This document shows positions 17,197 through 27,526 of a stretch of DNA of 64,000 bases, in pieces. The DNA lies in contig NZ_CP108644.1 in NCBI RefSeq assembly GCF_041435495.1, positions 5,689,501 to 5,753,500 of the forward strand, written 5' to 3'. This DNA comes from Streptomyces sp. NBC_01116 (GTDB lineage: Bacteria > Actinomycetota > Actinomycetes > Streptomycetales > Streptomycetaceae). The notes under the pieces are model-generated. The model did not search any database. It was given only the letters and a program-made list of their open reading frames with translations, and was not told the origin of the DNA. Positions within the stretch are counted from its first letter, which is position 1, and each line of letters opens with the position of its first letter. The translations under genes were made by a program, and so were the position numbers.

Positions 17197-18816
17197 ATGC
17201 GCGGTGCCAAGAGCGCCAAGTGGGTCGCGGGAGCGGCCGTCATCGCCCTGGCCGCGACTGCCTGTGGCGGAAGCGACAGCAGCGACGGTGGCAAGAAGAA
17301 CACGTCGGGCCAGCCCGCCGGTTACGTCTCGATCGACGTCGGTGAGCCCCAGAAGCCTCTGATGCCGGCCGACACGAACGAGAGCAACGGCTCCTACGTC
17401 ATCCAGTCGCTGTTCACCCAGCTGCTGGACTTCGACGACAAGGGCGAGATCGTTCTCACGAACGCCGAGTCCGTCGAGACCGAGGACTCCAAGACGTGGA
17501 CCGTCAAGCTCAAGGCCGGCTGGAAGTTCCACAACGGTGAGGCCGTGACCGCGCAGTCGTACATCGACGCGTGGAACTGGTACGCCAACGTCGACAACAA
17601 GCAGCAGAACGCGTTCTGGTTCTCCGACATCAAGGGCTACGAGGACGTCCACCCCGAGAAGGGTGCGGCCAAGTCCAAGGAGATGTCGGGCCTCAAGGCC
17701 GTGGACGACACCACGTTCACGATCGAGCTGAGCAACAAGGTTCCGTACTTCAACTACAAGCTCGGTTACGCGACGTTCGCGCCGCTGCCCAAGGTCTTCT
17801 ACGACGACCCGAAGGCGTTCGGCCAGAAGCCGATCGGCAACGGCCCGTACACGTTCGAGAAGTGGACCCACAAGAAGCTCATCCAGGTCAAGGCCTGGGA
17901 CGAGTACCAGGGCCCGAACAAGGCTGCCAACAAGGGCATCCAGTTCAAGAACTACTCGACCGTCGAGGCCGCGTACACCGATCTCGTCTCCGGCAACCTG
18001 GACATGATCCGTCAGGTCGGCCCGCGTGACCTCCCGAAGTACAAGACGGACCTCGGTGACGGCGCCATCGACCAGCCGTACGCGGCGATCCAGTCGCTGA
18101 ACCCGGCGTTCTACTCGAAGACGTTCAAGGACATCGACCCCAAGGTCCTCCAGGGTCTGTCCATGGCGATCGACCGTGACACGATCACGAAGACCGTCCT
18201 GAACGGCACGCGCATCCCGGCGACGAGCTTCACGCCCCCGCAGGTCAAGGGCAACCAGACGCTCGACTCGGACATCCTGAAGTTCAACCCGGCCAAGGCC
18301 AAGGAGCTCATCAAGGCCGGCGGCGGTGTCCCGGAGAACAAGATCTCCATCCAGTACAACGCCGACGGTGGGCACAAGGAGTGGGTGACCGCTGTCTGCG
18401 AGTCCATCCGCAACTCCACCGGGGTCGACTGCGTGGGCGACGCCAAGCCGGACTTCCCGACCGACCTCGAAGCGCGTGACAACAACGAGGTCAAGGGCTT
18501 CTACCGCGGTGGCTGGGTGGCCGACTACCCCGTCAACGTGAACTTCCTCAAGGAGCTCTACCACTCCAAGGCGGAGTCGAACAACGGTCGGTTCGCCGAC
18601 AAGGAGATCGACGAGCTGATGGCGAAGGGCGACAAGGCAGACTCCCTGGAGGCGTCCGTCGCCGCCTACCAGGAGGTCGAGAAGGCCCTGGTGGACAAGA
18701 TGCCCGCCATCCCGCTCTGGTACTACGCGATCAACGGCGGCCACGGCAAGAACGTCGACAACGTCAAGGTCGACTTCCACGGTGACCTCGAACTGACCGG
18801 CGTCACCACCAAGTAA
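17197..18816 (+). CDS. bldKB: BldK-type oligopeptide-binding lipoprotein
   Basis: A 539-residue family-5 solute-binding protein. ATG 17197 is chosen because AGGAGG (17185-17190) precedes it; the upstream ATG at 17182 overlaps that site. The lipoprotein signal ends LAATACGGS, with lipidated Cys23, followed by a Ser/Gly/Lys linker. Family features are NGSYVIQSLFTQLLDFD, WKFHNGEAVTAQSYIDAW, PIGNGPYTFEKW, QGLSMAIDRDTI and the C-terminal DKMPAIPLWYY. It should capture extracellular oligopeptides for the permeases encoded next. In Streptomyces, BldK imports a peptide signal needed for aerial mycelium. The name rests on resemblance and on the location beside typA; gene order differs from what I recall for S. 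coelicolor. Confidence 0.8.
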   Translation: MRGAKSAKWVAGAAVIALAATACGGSDSSDGGKKNTSGQPAGYVSIDVGEPQKPLMPADTNESNGSYVIQSLFTQLLDFDDKGEIVLTNAESVETEDSKTWTVKLKAGWKFHNGEAVTAQSYIDAWNWYANVDNKQQNAFWFSDIKGYEDVHPEKGAAKSKEMSGLKAVDDTTFTIELSNKVPYFNYKLGYATFAPLPKVFYDDPKAFGQKPIGNGPYTFEKWTHKKLIQVKAWDEYQGPNKAANKGIQFKNYSTVEAAYTDLVSGNLDMIRQVGPRDLPKYKTDLGDGAIDQPYAAIQSLNPAFYSKTFKDIDPKVLQGLSMAIDRDTITKTVLNGTRIPATSFTPPQVKGNQTLDSDILKFNPAKAKELIKAGGGVPENKISIQYNADGGHKEWVTAVCESIRNSTGVDCVGDAKPDFPTDLEARDNNEVKGFYRGGWVADYPVNVNFLKELYHSKAESNNGRFADKEIDELMAKGDKADSLEASVAAYQEVEKALVDKMPAIPLWYYAINGGHGKNVDNVKVDFHGDLELTGVTTK

Positions 18817-18878
18817 CGCCTGCGGGTCATTCCCCAACTGGCCGTCATCCGCCCGTGCTGCCCCTCAGCACGGCCGGA

Positions 18879-18918
18879 GGCGCGGGGGTCGTCTCTGCGA
18901 AGAGGCGGCCCCCGCGCC
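18879..18918 (+). terminator. Intercistronic hairpin between binding protein and permease
   Basis: A continuous stem of about 18 bp (GGCGCGGGGG outer arm at 18879, CCCCCGCGCC at 18909, inner arm with G-U pairs) is capped by a GCGA tetraloop. It lies 63 bp after the binding-protein stop and ends 27 bp before the permease start. It may act as a partial terminator or a 3' stabiliser giving more binding protein than permease. Confidence 0.6.
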
Positions 18919-18944
18919 GCAGTTATCCCCACACGGAGGCACCC

Positions 18945-19874
18945 ATGGGGCGCTATGTCGCACGACGACTGCTCCAGATGATCCCGGTCTTCATCGGCTC
19001 GACCTTGCTGGTCTTCCTGATGATGTACGCACTGCCCGGCGACCCCGTCAGAGCACTTGCCGGTGAACAGCACGTAGACGCTACGCAGATCGCCGCTCTG
19101 AAGGCCGAGTACGGCCTCGACAAACCGATCTGGCAGCAGTACCTGAACTACCTGGCCAATCTGTTCCAGGGCGACTTCGGTACCCAGATCGGAACACAGC
19201 GTCCGGTCGCCGAAGTCATTGCCGACGCTTACCCGATCACCGTCAGACTCGCGATCTTCGCCTTCGTCTTCACGGTCGTCGCCGGTATCTCGCTCGGCAT
19301 CATCGCGGGTCTGAAGGCCGAGTCCATCCGGGACCGCGGTCTGCTCGGTCTGACGCTGGTGCTGATCTCCATGCCGTCCTTCGTGCTGGGCTTCCTGGTC
19401 CAGAACTTCTTCGCGTTCCAGCTCGGCATCGCCAAGCCCAGCGTTAGTCTCGAACCGACCAACGGCGAGTTGATCATGCCGGCCGTTGTGCTGGCGTCGT
19501 TGTCACTCGCCTACGTGGCCCGCCTCACCCGTACCTCGGTCGCCGAGAACATGCGCGCCGACTACATGCGTACGGCTGTCGCCAAGGGCCTGCCCCGACG
19601 CCGCGTCATCGGCGTCCACCTGATGCGCAACTCGCTCATCCCAGTCGTCACCTTCCTCGGCACCGACATCGGCTCCCTGATGGGCGGCGCGATCGTGACC
19701 GAGGGCATCTTCAACATCAAGGGCGTCGGATCGCTCGTCTTCGACGCTCTCGGCAAGCGTGAGGGCGCGACCGTCGTCGGCGTCGTGACGTTGCTCGTCG
19801 TCGTCTATCTCGTCGCCAGCCTGCTCGTCGACCTGCTCTACGCGGTCCTGGACCCGAGGATCCGGTATGCCTGA
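18945..19874 (+). CDS. bldKA: Oligopeptide ABC permease (DppB/OppB type)
   Basis: A 309-residue membrane protein. ATG 18945 follows GGAGG and gives the family N-terminus MGRYVARRLLQMIPVFIG. Six spans are predicted, with ALPGDPVRALAG after span 1 and YGLDKPIWQQYLNYL in the first external loop, both DppB hallmarks. The ATPase-docking loop reads ADYMRTAVAKGLPRRRVIGV. It pairs with the permease encoded next, whose start overlaps its end by 8 bp. The letter assignment (A for the DppB-type subunit) is by analogy. Confidence 0.85.
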   Translation: MGRYVARRLLQMIPVFIGSTLLVFLMMYALPGDPVRALAGEQHVDATQIAALKAEYGLDKPIWQQYLNYLANLFQGDFGTQIGTQRPVAEVIADAYPITVRLAIFAFVFTVVAGISLGIIAGLKAESIRDRGLLGLTLVLISMPSFVLGFLVQNFFAFQLGIAKPSVSLEPTNGELIMPAVVLASLSLAYVARLTRTSVAENMRADYMRTAVAKGLPRRRVIGVHLMRNSLIPVVTFLGTDIGSLMGGAIVTEGIFNIKGVGSLVFDALGKREGATVVGVVTLLVVVYLVASLLVDLLYAVLDPRIRYA

Positions 19875-20820
19875 CACCACCGCACTCAAGAGCACCGACG
19901 CTCCGGCCACGGCTGTCGACGCGCCGCCCGCCACGGACGCCGGGCCCGCGCCCGGCAAGCCGCGCAGCCTCTGGTCGGACGCCTGGCACGATCTCCGTCG
20001 CAACCCTCTCTTCATCATCTCGATGGTGCTGATCCTGCTGCTCGCCACCATGGCGATCTTCCCGAGCCTGTTCACCAGCGCTTCGCCGCGGGATGCCAAC
20101 CTGGCCGAGCACTACCTGCAGCGTCCGAACTGGGGCAACTTCTTCGCCCCCGACTGGCTCGGTTACGACGTCCAGGGTCGCTCGATCTACGCGCGCGTCG
20201 TATACGGGGCCCGCGCCTCGATCACCGTCGGTGTGGTCGTGACCATCGCGGTCACCATCACAGGTCTGGCCATCGGCATGATCGCCGGCTACTTCGGCGG
20301 CTGGATCGACACGATCCTGTCCCGGATCACCGACGTCTTCTTCGGCGTCCCCTTCATCGTCGGTGCCATGGTCATCCTGACCAGCTTCGAGGAGCGCTCG
20401 GTCTGGGTCGTCATCCTGTCGATGGCCTTCCTCGGCTGGACCTCCATCGCCCGTGTCGCCCGTGGCTCGGTCATCACGATCAAGCAGGCCGACTACGTGG
20501 TCGCCGCCAAGGCGCTCGGCGCCTCCACCACCCGGATCCTGACGCGGCACATTCTGCCGAACGCCATCGCTCCGGTGATCGTGGTCGCCACCATCGCGCT
20601 CGGCGGCTACATCGCCGCCGAGGCCACCCTGTCGTTCCTCGGTATCGGCCTCGCCGAGCCGACGGTCTCGTGGGGCATCGATGTGTCCGCTGCGAAGGAC
20701 CAGCTCCGCAACGTACCGTCCGTCCTGATCATCCCCTCGGTGATGGTCTCGATCACGGTGCTGTCCTTCCTGATGTTCGGCGATGCGGTCCGCAACGCCC
20801 TCGACCCCAAGATGCGCTGA
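19867..20820 (+). CDS. bldKC: Oligopeptide ABC permease (DppC/OppC type)
   Basis: A 317-residue permease. The N-terminal cytoplasmic tail (about 1-45) is Ala/Pro-rich and ends GKPRSLWSDAWHDLRRNPLF, a DppC signature. The first span follows, then a large external loop with GYDVQGRSIYARVVYGARAS. The EAA-type loop is KQADYVVAAKALGASTTRI and the end is ALDPKMR. It is coupled by overlap to the preceding gene and lies 11 bp before the first ATPase gene. Confidence 0.88.
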   Translation: MPDTTALKSTDAPATAVDAPPATDAGPAPGKPRSLWSDAWHDLRRNPLFIISMVLILLLATMAIFPSLFTSASPRDANLAEHYLQRPNWGNFFAPDWLGYDVQGRSIYARVVYGARASITVGVVVTIAVTITGLAIGMIAGYFGGWIDTILSRITDVFFGVPFIVGAMVILTSFEERSVWVVILSMAFLGWTSIARVARGSVITIKQADYVVAAKALGASTTRILTRHILPNAIAPVIVVATIALGGYIAAEATLSFLGIGLAEPTVSWGIDVSAAKDQLRNVPSVLIIPSVMVSITVLSFLMFGDAVRNALDPKMR

Positions 20821-20831
20821 GGGAGGCGTTC

Positions 20832-21882
<1,051 letters not shown>

Positions 21883-21890
<8 letters not shown>

Positions 21891-23025
21891 GCTCAAGAAG
21901 GAGCCCGTGGACGCCACCCCGAACGTCTCCGACGTGGAGACCGTGGACGTCGCGACCGAGGCGGAGGCCGTAGCCGCCATCGACGCGCCCGTCAGCCAGG
22001 GCGAGCCGATCCTCCAGGTGCGGAACCTGGTCAAGCACTTCCCGCTGACCCAGGGCATCCTCTTCAAGAAGCAGATCGGCGCGGTCAAGGCCGTCGACGG
22101 GATCTCCTTCGACCTGTACGCCGGTGAGACCCTCGGCATCGTCGGGGAGTCCGGCTGTGGCAAGTCCACGGTCGCCAAGCTCCTGATGACGCTGGAGCGG
22201 GCCACCGCCGGCGAGGTCTTCTACAAGGGCCAGGACATCACCAAGCTGTCCGGCCGTGCGCTGAAGGCCGTGCGCCGCAACATCCAGATGGTGTTCCAGG
22301 ACCCGTACACCTCGCTTAACCCGCGGATGACGGTCGGCGACATCATCGGGGAGACCTTCGAGATCCACCCCGAGGTGGCCCCGAAGGGCGACCGGCGCCG
22401 CCGCGTCCAGGAGCTCCTGGACGTCGTGGGTCTGAACCCGGAGTACATCAACCGGTATCCGCACCAGTTCTCCGGCGGTCAGCGCCAGCGCATCGGCATC
22501 GCCCGCGGCCTCGCGCTCAACCCGGAGATCATCATCTGCGACGAGCCGGTCTCCGCGCTCGACGTGTCGGTGCAGGCCCAGGTCATCAACCTGATGGAGA
22601 AGCTCCAGGACGAGTTCAACCTGTCCTACCTCTTCATCGCGCACGACCTGTCCATCGTCCGGCACATCTCCGACCGGGTCGGCGTGATGTACCTCGGCAA
22701 GATGGCCGAGATCGGTACGGACACGCAGATCTACGACCACCCGACGCACCCCTACACCCAGGCGCTGCTGTCGGCGGTCCCGGTCCCCGACCCGGCGGCC
22801 CGTGAGGGACGCGACCGGATCATCCTGTCCGGTGACGTTCCGTCACCGGCGAACCCGCCCTCGGGCTGCCGCTTCCGCACCCGGTGCTGGAAGGCGGAGG
22901 AGCGCTGCGCCACGGAGGAGCCCCTGCTGGCGATCCCCGAGCGCTTCGTCGCCGGAACCACGCCCGCCACGCACGAGTCGGCGTGCCACTTCGCCGAGGA
23001 GCGGGACGTCGTGCACGCGGCCTAG
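21883..23025 (+). CDS. bldKE: Oligopeptide ABC ATPase (DppF/OppF type)
   Basis: A 380-residue ATPase overlapping the previous gene by 8 bp, with AAGGAG before ATG 21883. An acidic 45-residue N-terminal extension precedes ILQVRNLVKHFPL. Walker A is GESGCGKST, the Q-loop FQDPYTSLNPRM, the signature FSGGQRQRIGIARGLAL, Walker B IIICDEPVSALD and the switch AHDLSIVRH. The C-terminus has GCRFRTRCWKAEERC and ACHF. Two stretches (about 74 and 59 bases) are identical at the DNA level to the paralogue at 29.8-30.1 kb. A 22-bp hairpin ends the operon. Confidence 0.9.
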
Positions 23026-23060
23026 CAGTTCAATTCCGCGTCCTTCTACGCGAGGAGTAC

Positions 23061-23107
23061 AGCAGAGGGCGGCACCCCAGGCCAAGCCTGGGGTGCCGCC
23101 CTCTGCT
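23061..23107 (+). terminator. Terminator of the bldK operon
   Basis: A perfect 22-bp stem with a three-base loop (CAA) starts 36 bp after the last ATPase gene. This is a very strong hairpin, without a U-tract. It may also protect against readthrough from the convergent lipoprotein gene. Confidence 0.85.
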
Positions 23108-23161
23108 GTGTCACGGAATCTCGTACCGGGAGGCGGAAGCGGAGCTTCTAAGGTCCGCCTG

Positions 23162-23770
23162 CTATTCGTTGAGGATAGCCCTGGCCGGCGTGCCCTTGGG
23201 GCACCGACTGGCAATCGCCATCTTGGAGAGTTCCGACTTTGCGTTTCCCTCCGGGCCGAGTACGCAGTCGGCAAGCCCGGTGGTGGATGACTCGGTCTCC
23301 CAAGTGAAAACAAACCCTTTGGTTTGTTTCGTTTCGCCAAGGCAGGTGTGGGTGTAGGTTCCTGAGACCTGTTTGACGCCGCGGAAGTAAACTCCTTGGC
23401 CCCTCTCGGGAAAGCGCGCGCCCATGATGCGCTTCTCGGTCGCGGTGCTGGTTCCTGGCTCCGCTATCTTCTTTCCCAGGTGCTTCTCAAGCCCTTCGAA
23501 TACAACTGTCGAACTCAACTTCCCCTGTGTGGATTTCGCTTCGGCCTTCCGGGGCTCAAATGGCGTGGAATCGGCCACCATCTCCGAGCCGGCCTCTACG
23601 ATTTTGGCTTCATCCAGAACGGTGAGTCGCCAACTGGTAGAGACATCCCAGCCGAATTTCCCGCCCTTGCAGGTCTCGTTTGCCGTGGAATCATTACTCG
23701 GCTTGTCGCCTGTAGAGCATCCGCTCATTGCCATAAGGGTGGCGAGGATGGCAAAAGGGTAGATTCTCAT
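23162..23770 (-). CDS. Putative lipoprotein of unknown function
   Basis: A 202-residue exported protein. ATG 23770 opens a lipoprotein signal (MRIYPFAILATLMAMSGCST, Cys18). The mature part has four Cys (in ETCKGG, THTCLGE, LADCVLG and SRCPKG), which could form two disulphides, with beta-type sequence between them. No known family is recognised. About 20 of the first 56 codons end in A/T, unlike the flanking ABC genes, so this gene is probably a later arrival. It is convergent with the bldK operon and followed upstream by another secreted-protein gene on the same strand. Confidence 0.65.
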   Translation of the reverse strand: MRIYPFAILATLMAMSGCSTGDKPSNDSTANETCKGGKFGWDVSTSWRLTVLDEAKIVEAGSEMVADSTPFEPRKAEAKSTQGKLSSTVVFEGLEKHLGKKIAEPGTSTATEKRIMGARFPERGQGVYFRGVKQVSGTYTHTCLGETKQTKGFVFTWETESSTTGLADCVLGPEGNAKSELSKMAIASRCPKGTPARAILNE

Positions 23771-23986
23771 GGTCCTGCGGCGAAGTGGTCGCCTCGTGTG
23801 CTGAGGCTTCCATGGTGCTTCAAACAAGAGATGCTCCCTGCCATTGCTCGGTGGTGCGGCACCTCCTTCGTGCCTCCGGGCTCGACTTCTGGGCGCGAGT
23901 GGAGGTGCTGGCCTGTGGCGGCCAAGAGGCACAACAGCTGCGCTTCTTGGCCGCCGTGTTCTTCTACCCGTTGTCCGGGGCGAGGA

Positions 23987-24433
23987 TCAGGTCCGGCCGC
24001 CGTTCGTACCGCAGTTGGTGAAGGGGACCGTGGGGGCTGCGTTGATGGCTACGGCATGTCCCTCGGGCAAGCTGAGGTTGTCGGTGTAGGTCTCGCCCGT
24101 GTTGAGCAGCCAGTACCACTTCTTCCCTGTGCCCTCGAAGTGGGCCTCGTACTCGACCTGGTTAAATACTGAAACGTTGGCGACGCGCATGATCTCGCCG
24201 TCGGCAACGAACTCGATCCGGAAGAAACGGGTCCCGTTGTTCTTGTTGCGAGAGGTCGCAATGGCGTCTCGGCCGCCGGAGTCTGTGGGGCTGGCGGAAC
24301 TGGACGCTTTGCAGACGTAGTCGCGCGCGTTTTCTGCGTGAGCGGGTCCGGCTGTGGTGGCGACGGACATGGCTGCCATCGCGAGCGTCAGTGCGGCTCC
24401 GCGGATTACAGTGGTCTTTCTTGAGGTGCGCAT
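23987..24433 (-). CDS. Small secreted protein of unknown function
   Basis: A 148-residue protein with a Sec signal peptide (basic MRTSRKTTVIRG, hydrophobic core, cleavage after AHA at about 33). The mature domain has two Cys (VCKAS and TNCGTN), probably one disulphide, and strand-like segments such as TRFFRIEFVADGEIM and KKWYWLLNTGETY. GAGGGGAAGAG precedes the ATG. No family is recognised. Like its neighbour it uses more A/T-ending codons than the surrounding genes. The two may form one acquired unit, 216 bp apart. Confidence 0.65.
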   Translation of the reverse strand: MRTSRKTTVIRGAALTLAMAAMSVATTAGPAHAENARDYVCKASSSASPTDSGGRDAIATSRNKNNGTRFFRIEFVADGEIMRVANVSVFNQVEYEAHFEGTGKKWYWLLNTGETYTDNLSLPEGHAVAINAAPTVPFTNCGTNGGRT

Positions 24434-24866
24434 TGTTTCTCTTCCCCTCGGCGCATTGCTGCGTCGCTTGTGTGAACGGTCGGCTCATTCAAACACTCGA
24501 GTGTCTGTCGCGCCAGGGTTTAAAGACCTTTCGGTTTCTTTTGGCGCGAATCTTCACCGGGGTCCCTCTGTTAATTCGTGTTTTACCCGTCATTGGCTAC
24601 CATTTCGGCCGGACATGGACTCCTGGTGTGCCTTGTCTGCGAGCCGGGCGGGGCCTGAGGGGGTTAAGGGGGTGGCGGTAGGGGCGCCACAGGAACCTGT
24701 CCGGCCGCGTCTTCGTGGCCTTCGGAAGAGGGTGGCGCCTTGTGGCAGAGGCTCCGTGCGCGCGGTGGTCGCCGTCCCGCCCGTACGGGGTAAGCCCACA
24801 TGCGGTACATAGCGTTCTGGGGTGATATGAGGCATTGAGCTACTCGATGACTCTAGGAGGCACTTC
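24434..24866. other. Intergenic region before the second oligopeptide operon
   Basis: No gene is supported. The left part (about 24480-24620) is relatively A/T-rich and probably carries the promoter of the minus-strand secreted-protein gene. The right part is the leader of the binding-protein gene, with TAGGAGG at 24854-24860. I saw no strong hairpin here, unlike the leader of the first operon. Confidence 0.45.
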
Positions 24867-26501
24867 ATGCGCGGAGCCACACAGGTCAGGTGGGCCGCAT
24901 GTGCGGTGGCCGTCGCCCTGGCAGCGACGGCCTGCGGCGGCGGTGACGGTGGCGACGGCGGCAGCGGCGGCGCCGACGGCATCGTCAGCTCCTCCTGGGG
25001 AGACCCGCAGAACCCGCTGGAACCCGCCAACACCAACGAGGTCCAGGGCGGCAAGGTCCTCGACATGGTCTTCCGCGGACTGATCCGCTACGACCCGAAG
25101 ACCGGCGAGGCCAAGAACATGATCGCCGAGTCCATCGACTCGAAGGACTCCCAGAACTTCACGATCAAGCTCAAGGACGGCTGGACGTTCTCCGACGGCG
25201 AGAAGGTCACCGCCAAGTCCTTCGTCGACGCCTGGAACTACGGTGCCGCGCTGAAGAACAACCAGAAGAACGCCTACTTCTTCCAGTACATCGAGGGCTA
25301 CGACAAGGTCCACCCGGAGTCCGGCTCGGCCTCCGCCGAGACCCTGTCCGGCCTGAAGGTCGTCGACGACCTGACCTTCACCGCCAAGCTCACCCAGAAG
25401 TTCTCCCTCTGGCCCGACACCCTCGGCTACTCCGCCTTCGTGCCCCTGCCCAAGGCGTTCTACGACGACCACGACGCCTGGCTCTCCAAGCCCGTCGGGA
25501 ACGGCCCGTACACCATCGAGTCGTACGCCAAGGGCTCCTCGATGAACCTGCGCAAGTGGGACGACTACCCGGGCGACGACAAGGCGAAGAACGGCGGCGT
25601 CGACCTCAAGGTCTTCACCGACAACAACACCGCCTACACCGACCTGACCGCGGGCAACCTCGACCTCGTCGACGACGTGCCCGCCTCCCAGCTCCGCAAC
25701 GTCGAGACGGACCTCGGCGACCGGTACATCAACACCCCCGCCGGCATCATCCAGACCCTGGCCTTCCCCTTCTACGACAAGGAGTGGGACACCGACGACG
25801 CCCGCAAGGTCCGCCAGGGCCTCTCGATGGCGATCAACCGGCCGCAGATCACCGACCAGATCTTCCAGAAGACCCGCACCCCCGCCTCCGACTGGACCTC
25901 CCCGGTCCTCGGCGACGACGGCGGCTTCAAGAAGGGCCTCTGCGGCAAGGAGTGCACCTACGACAAGGCCGCGGCCAAGAAGCTGATCGACGAGGGCGGC
26001 GGCATCCCCGGCGGCCAGCTGAAGATCTCGTACAACGCGGACACCGGCTCCCACAAGGAATGGGTCGACGCCGTCTGCAACAGCATCAACAACGTCATGG
26101 GCAACAACAAGGCCTGCGTCGGCGGCCCCGTCGGCACCTTCGCCGACTTCCGCGCCCAGGTCTCCACCCAGAAGCTCACCGGCGCCTGGCGCGCGGGCTG
26201 GCAGATGGACTACCCGCTGATCCAGAACTTCCTCCAGCCGCTCTACTACACCAACGCCCCGTCCAACGACGGCAAGTGGAGCAACCAGGAGTTCGACGAC
26301 CTGGTCGACAAGGCCAACGCCGAGAGCGACAAGGCGAAGGCCGTCACCACCTTCCAGGACGCGGAGAAGATCCTCGTCACGGAGATGCCGGTCATCCCGC
26401 TCTGGTACCAGAACGGCAGCGCCGGCTACTCGGACCGGGTGGACAACGTCGAGCTGAACCCGTTCAGCGTCCCGGTCTACGAAGAGATCACCGTCAAGTG
26501 A
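24867..26501 (+). CDS. Oligopeptide-binding lipoprotein, paralogue of BldKB
   Basis: A 544-residue family-5 binding protein. ATG 24867 follows TAGGAGG. The lipoprotein signal ends LAATACGGG and a Gly/Asp linker follows. Collinear features with the first operon's protein include WGDPQNPLEPANTNE, WTFSDGEKVTAKSFVDAWN, PVGNGPYTIESY, QGLSMAINRPQI and TEMPVIPLWYQNG. It differs by two Cys flanking an insert (LCGKECTYDK) and a further Cys pair region (VCNS...KACVGG). It is the first gene of a second five-gene importer. Substrate preference may differ from BldK. Confidence 0.88.
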   Translation: MRGATQVRWAACAVAVALAATACGGGDGGDGGSGGADGIVSSSWGDPQNPLEPANTNEVQGGKVLDMVFRGLIRYDPKTGEAKNMIAESIDSKDSQNFTIKLKDGWTFSDGEKVTAKSFVDAWNYGAALKNNQKNAYFFQYIEGYDKVHPESGSASAETLSGLKVVDDLTFTAKLTQKFSLWPDTLGYSAFVPLPKAFYDDHDAWLSKPVGNGPYTIESYAKGSSMNLRKWDDYPGDDKAKNGGVDLKVFTDNNTAYTDLTAGNLDLVDDVPASQLRNVETDLGDRYINTPAGIIQTLAFPFYDKEWDTDDARKVRQGLSMAINRPQITDQIFQKTRTPASDWTSPVLGDDGGFKKGLCGKECTYDKAAAKKLIDEGGGIPGGQLKISYNADTGSHKEWVDAVCNSINNVMGNNKACVGGPVGTFADFRAQVSTQKLTGAWRAGWQMDYPLIQNFLQPLYYTNAPSNDGKWSNQEFDDLVDKANAESDKAKAVTTFQDAEKILVTEMPVIPLWYQNGSAGYSDRVDNVELNPFSVPVYEEITVK

Positions 26502-26513
26502 CGCGCTGAGCGA

Positions 26514-26558
26514 CGCGGACGGCCGGGACGCCCGACACCAGCGCCCCGGCCGTCCGCG
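26514..26558 (+). terminator. Intercistronic hairpin in the second oligopeptide operon
   Basis: A 14-bp perfect stem (CGCGGACGGCCGGG and complement) with a 17-base loop lies 12 bp after the binding-protein stop and 45 bp before the permease start. It holds the same position as the hairpin at 18879-18918 in the first operon, but the sequence is unrelated. Confidence 0.6.
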
Positions 26559-26602
26559 CACCCCTTGCCCGGTACTGCCTGACCCAACCCCCGGAGCCCC
26601 TC

Positions 26603-27526
26603 ATGGGACGTTATGTGATCCGGCGGCTGCTGCAGATGATCCCCGTCTTCTTCGGCACCACGCTGTTGATCTTCCTCATGGTGAACGTGATGGGCGACCC
26701 CATCGCGGGCCTCTGCGGCGACCGCCAGTGCGACCCGGCCACCGCCGCCCAGCTGCGCTCCGAATTCGGCCTCGACAAGCCGGTCTGGCAGCAATACCTC
26801 ACCTACATGGGCAACGTGTTCACCGGCGACTTCGGCACCGCGTTCAACGGGCAGAAGGTCACCGAGCTGATGGCCACCGCCTTCCCCATCACGATCCGGC
26901 TCACCGTCGTCGCGGTCGTCTTCGAGGTCGTCATCGGCATCAGCCTCGGCGTCGTCACCGGCCTGCGGCGCGGCCGTCCCATCGACACCACCGTCCTCAT
27001 CCTGACGCTGGTCGTCATCGCCGTCCCGACCTTCGTCACCGGCCTGCTGCTCCAGCTCCTCCTGGGCGTCAAGTGGGGCATCATCAAGCCCTCGGTCTCC
27101 GCCGACCCCACCTTCGACGAACTGCTCGTCCCCGGACTGGTCCTCGCCTCGGTCTCGCTCGCCTACGTCACCCGGCTCACCCGGACCTCGATCGCCGAGA
27201 ACGCCCGCGCCGACTACGTACGCACCGCCGTCGCCAAGGGCCTGCCCCGCCGCAGGGTCGTCGTACGGCACCTGCTGCGCAACTCCCTGATCCCCGTCGT
27301 CACGTTCATCGGCACCGACGTGGGAGCCCTGATGGGCGGGGCCATCGTCACCGAGCGGATCTTCAACATCCACGGCGTCGGCTACCAGCTCTACCAGGGC
27401 ATCCTGCGCCAGAACTCCCAGACCGTCGTCGGGTTCGTCACGATCCTCGTCCTCGTCTTCCTGGCCGCCAACCTGATCGTCGACCTCCTGTACGCCGTAC
27501 TCGACCCGAGGATCCGCTATGCCTGA
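26603..27526 (+). CDS. Oligopeptide ABC permease (DppB/OppB type)
   Basis: A 307-residue permease beginning MGRYVIRRLLQMIPVFFG, nearly the same N-terminus as the first operon's DppB-type subunit. Two Cys (LCGDRQCDP) in the first external loop replace the other protein's GEQHVD segment. The loop YGLDKP is FGLDKPVWQQYLTYM here. The ATPase-docking loop is ADYVRTAVAKGLPRRRVVVR. It overlaps the next gene by 8 bp, as in the first operon. Confidence 0.9.
   Translation: MGRYVIRRLLQMIPVFFGTTLLIFLMVNVMGDPIAGLCGDRQCDPATAAQLRSEFGLDKPVWQQYLTYMGNVFTGDFGTAFNGQKVTELMATAFPITIRLTVVAVVFEVVIGISLGVVTGLRRGRPIDTTVLILTLVVIAVPTFVTGLLLQLLLGVKWGIIKPSVSADPTFDELLVPGLVLASVSLAYVTRLTRTSIAENARADYVRTAVAKGLPRRRVVVRHLLRNSLIPVVTFIGTDVGALMGGAIVTERIFNIHGVGYQLYQGILRQNSQTVVGFVTILVLVFLAANLIVDLLYAVLDPRIRYA

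Noticed and set aside
23061..23107. Small regulatory RNA gene
   Set aside because: The perfect hairpin directly after the operon is better explained as a terminator; no promoter is seen.
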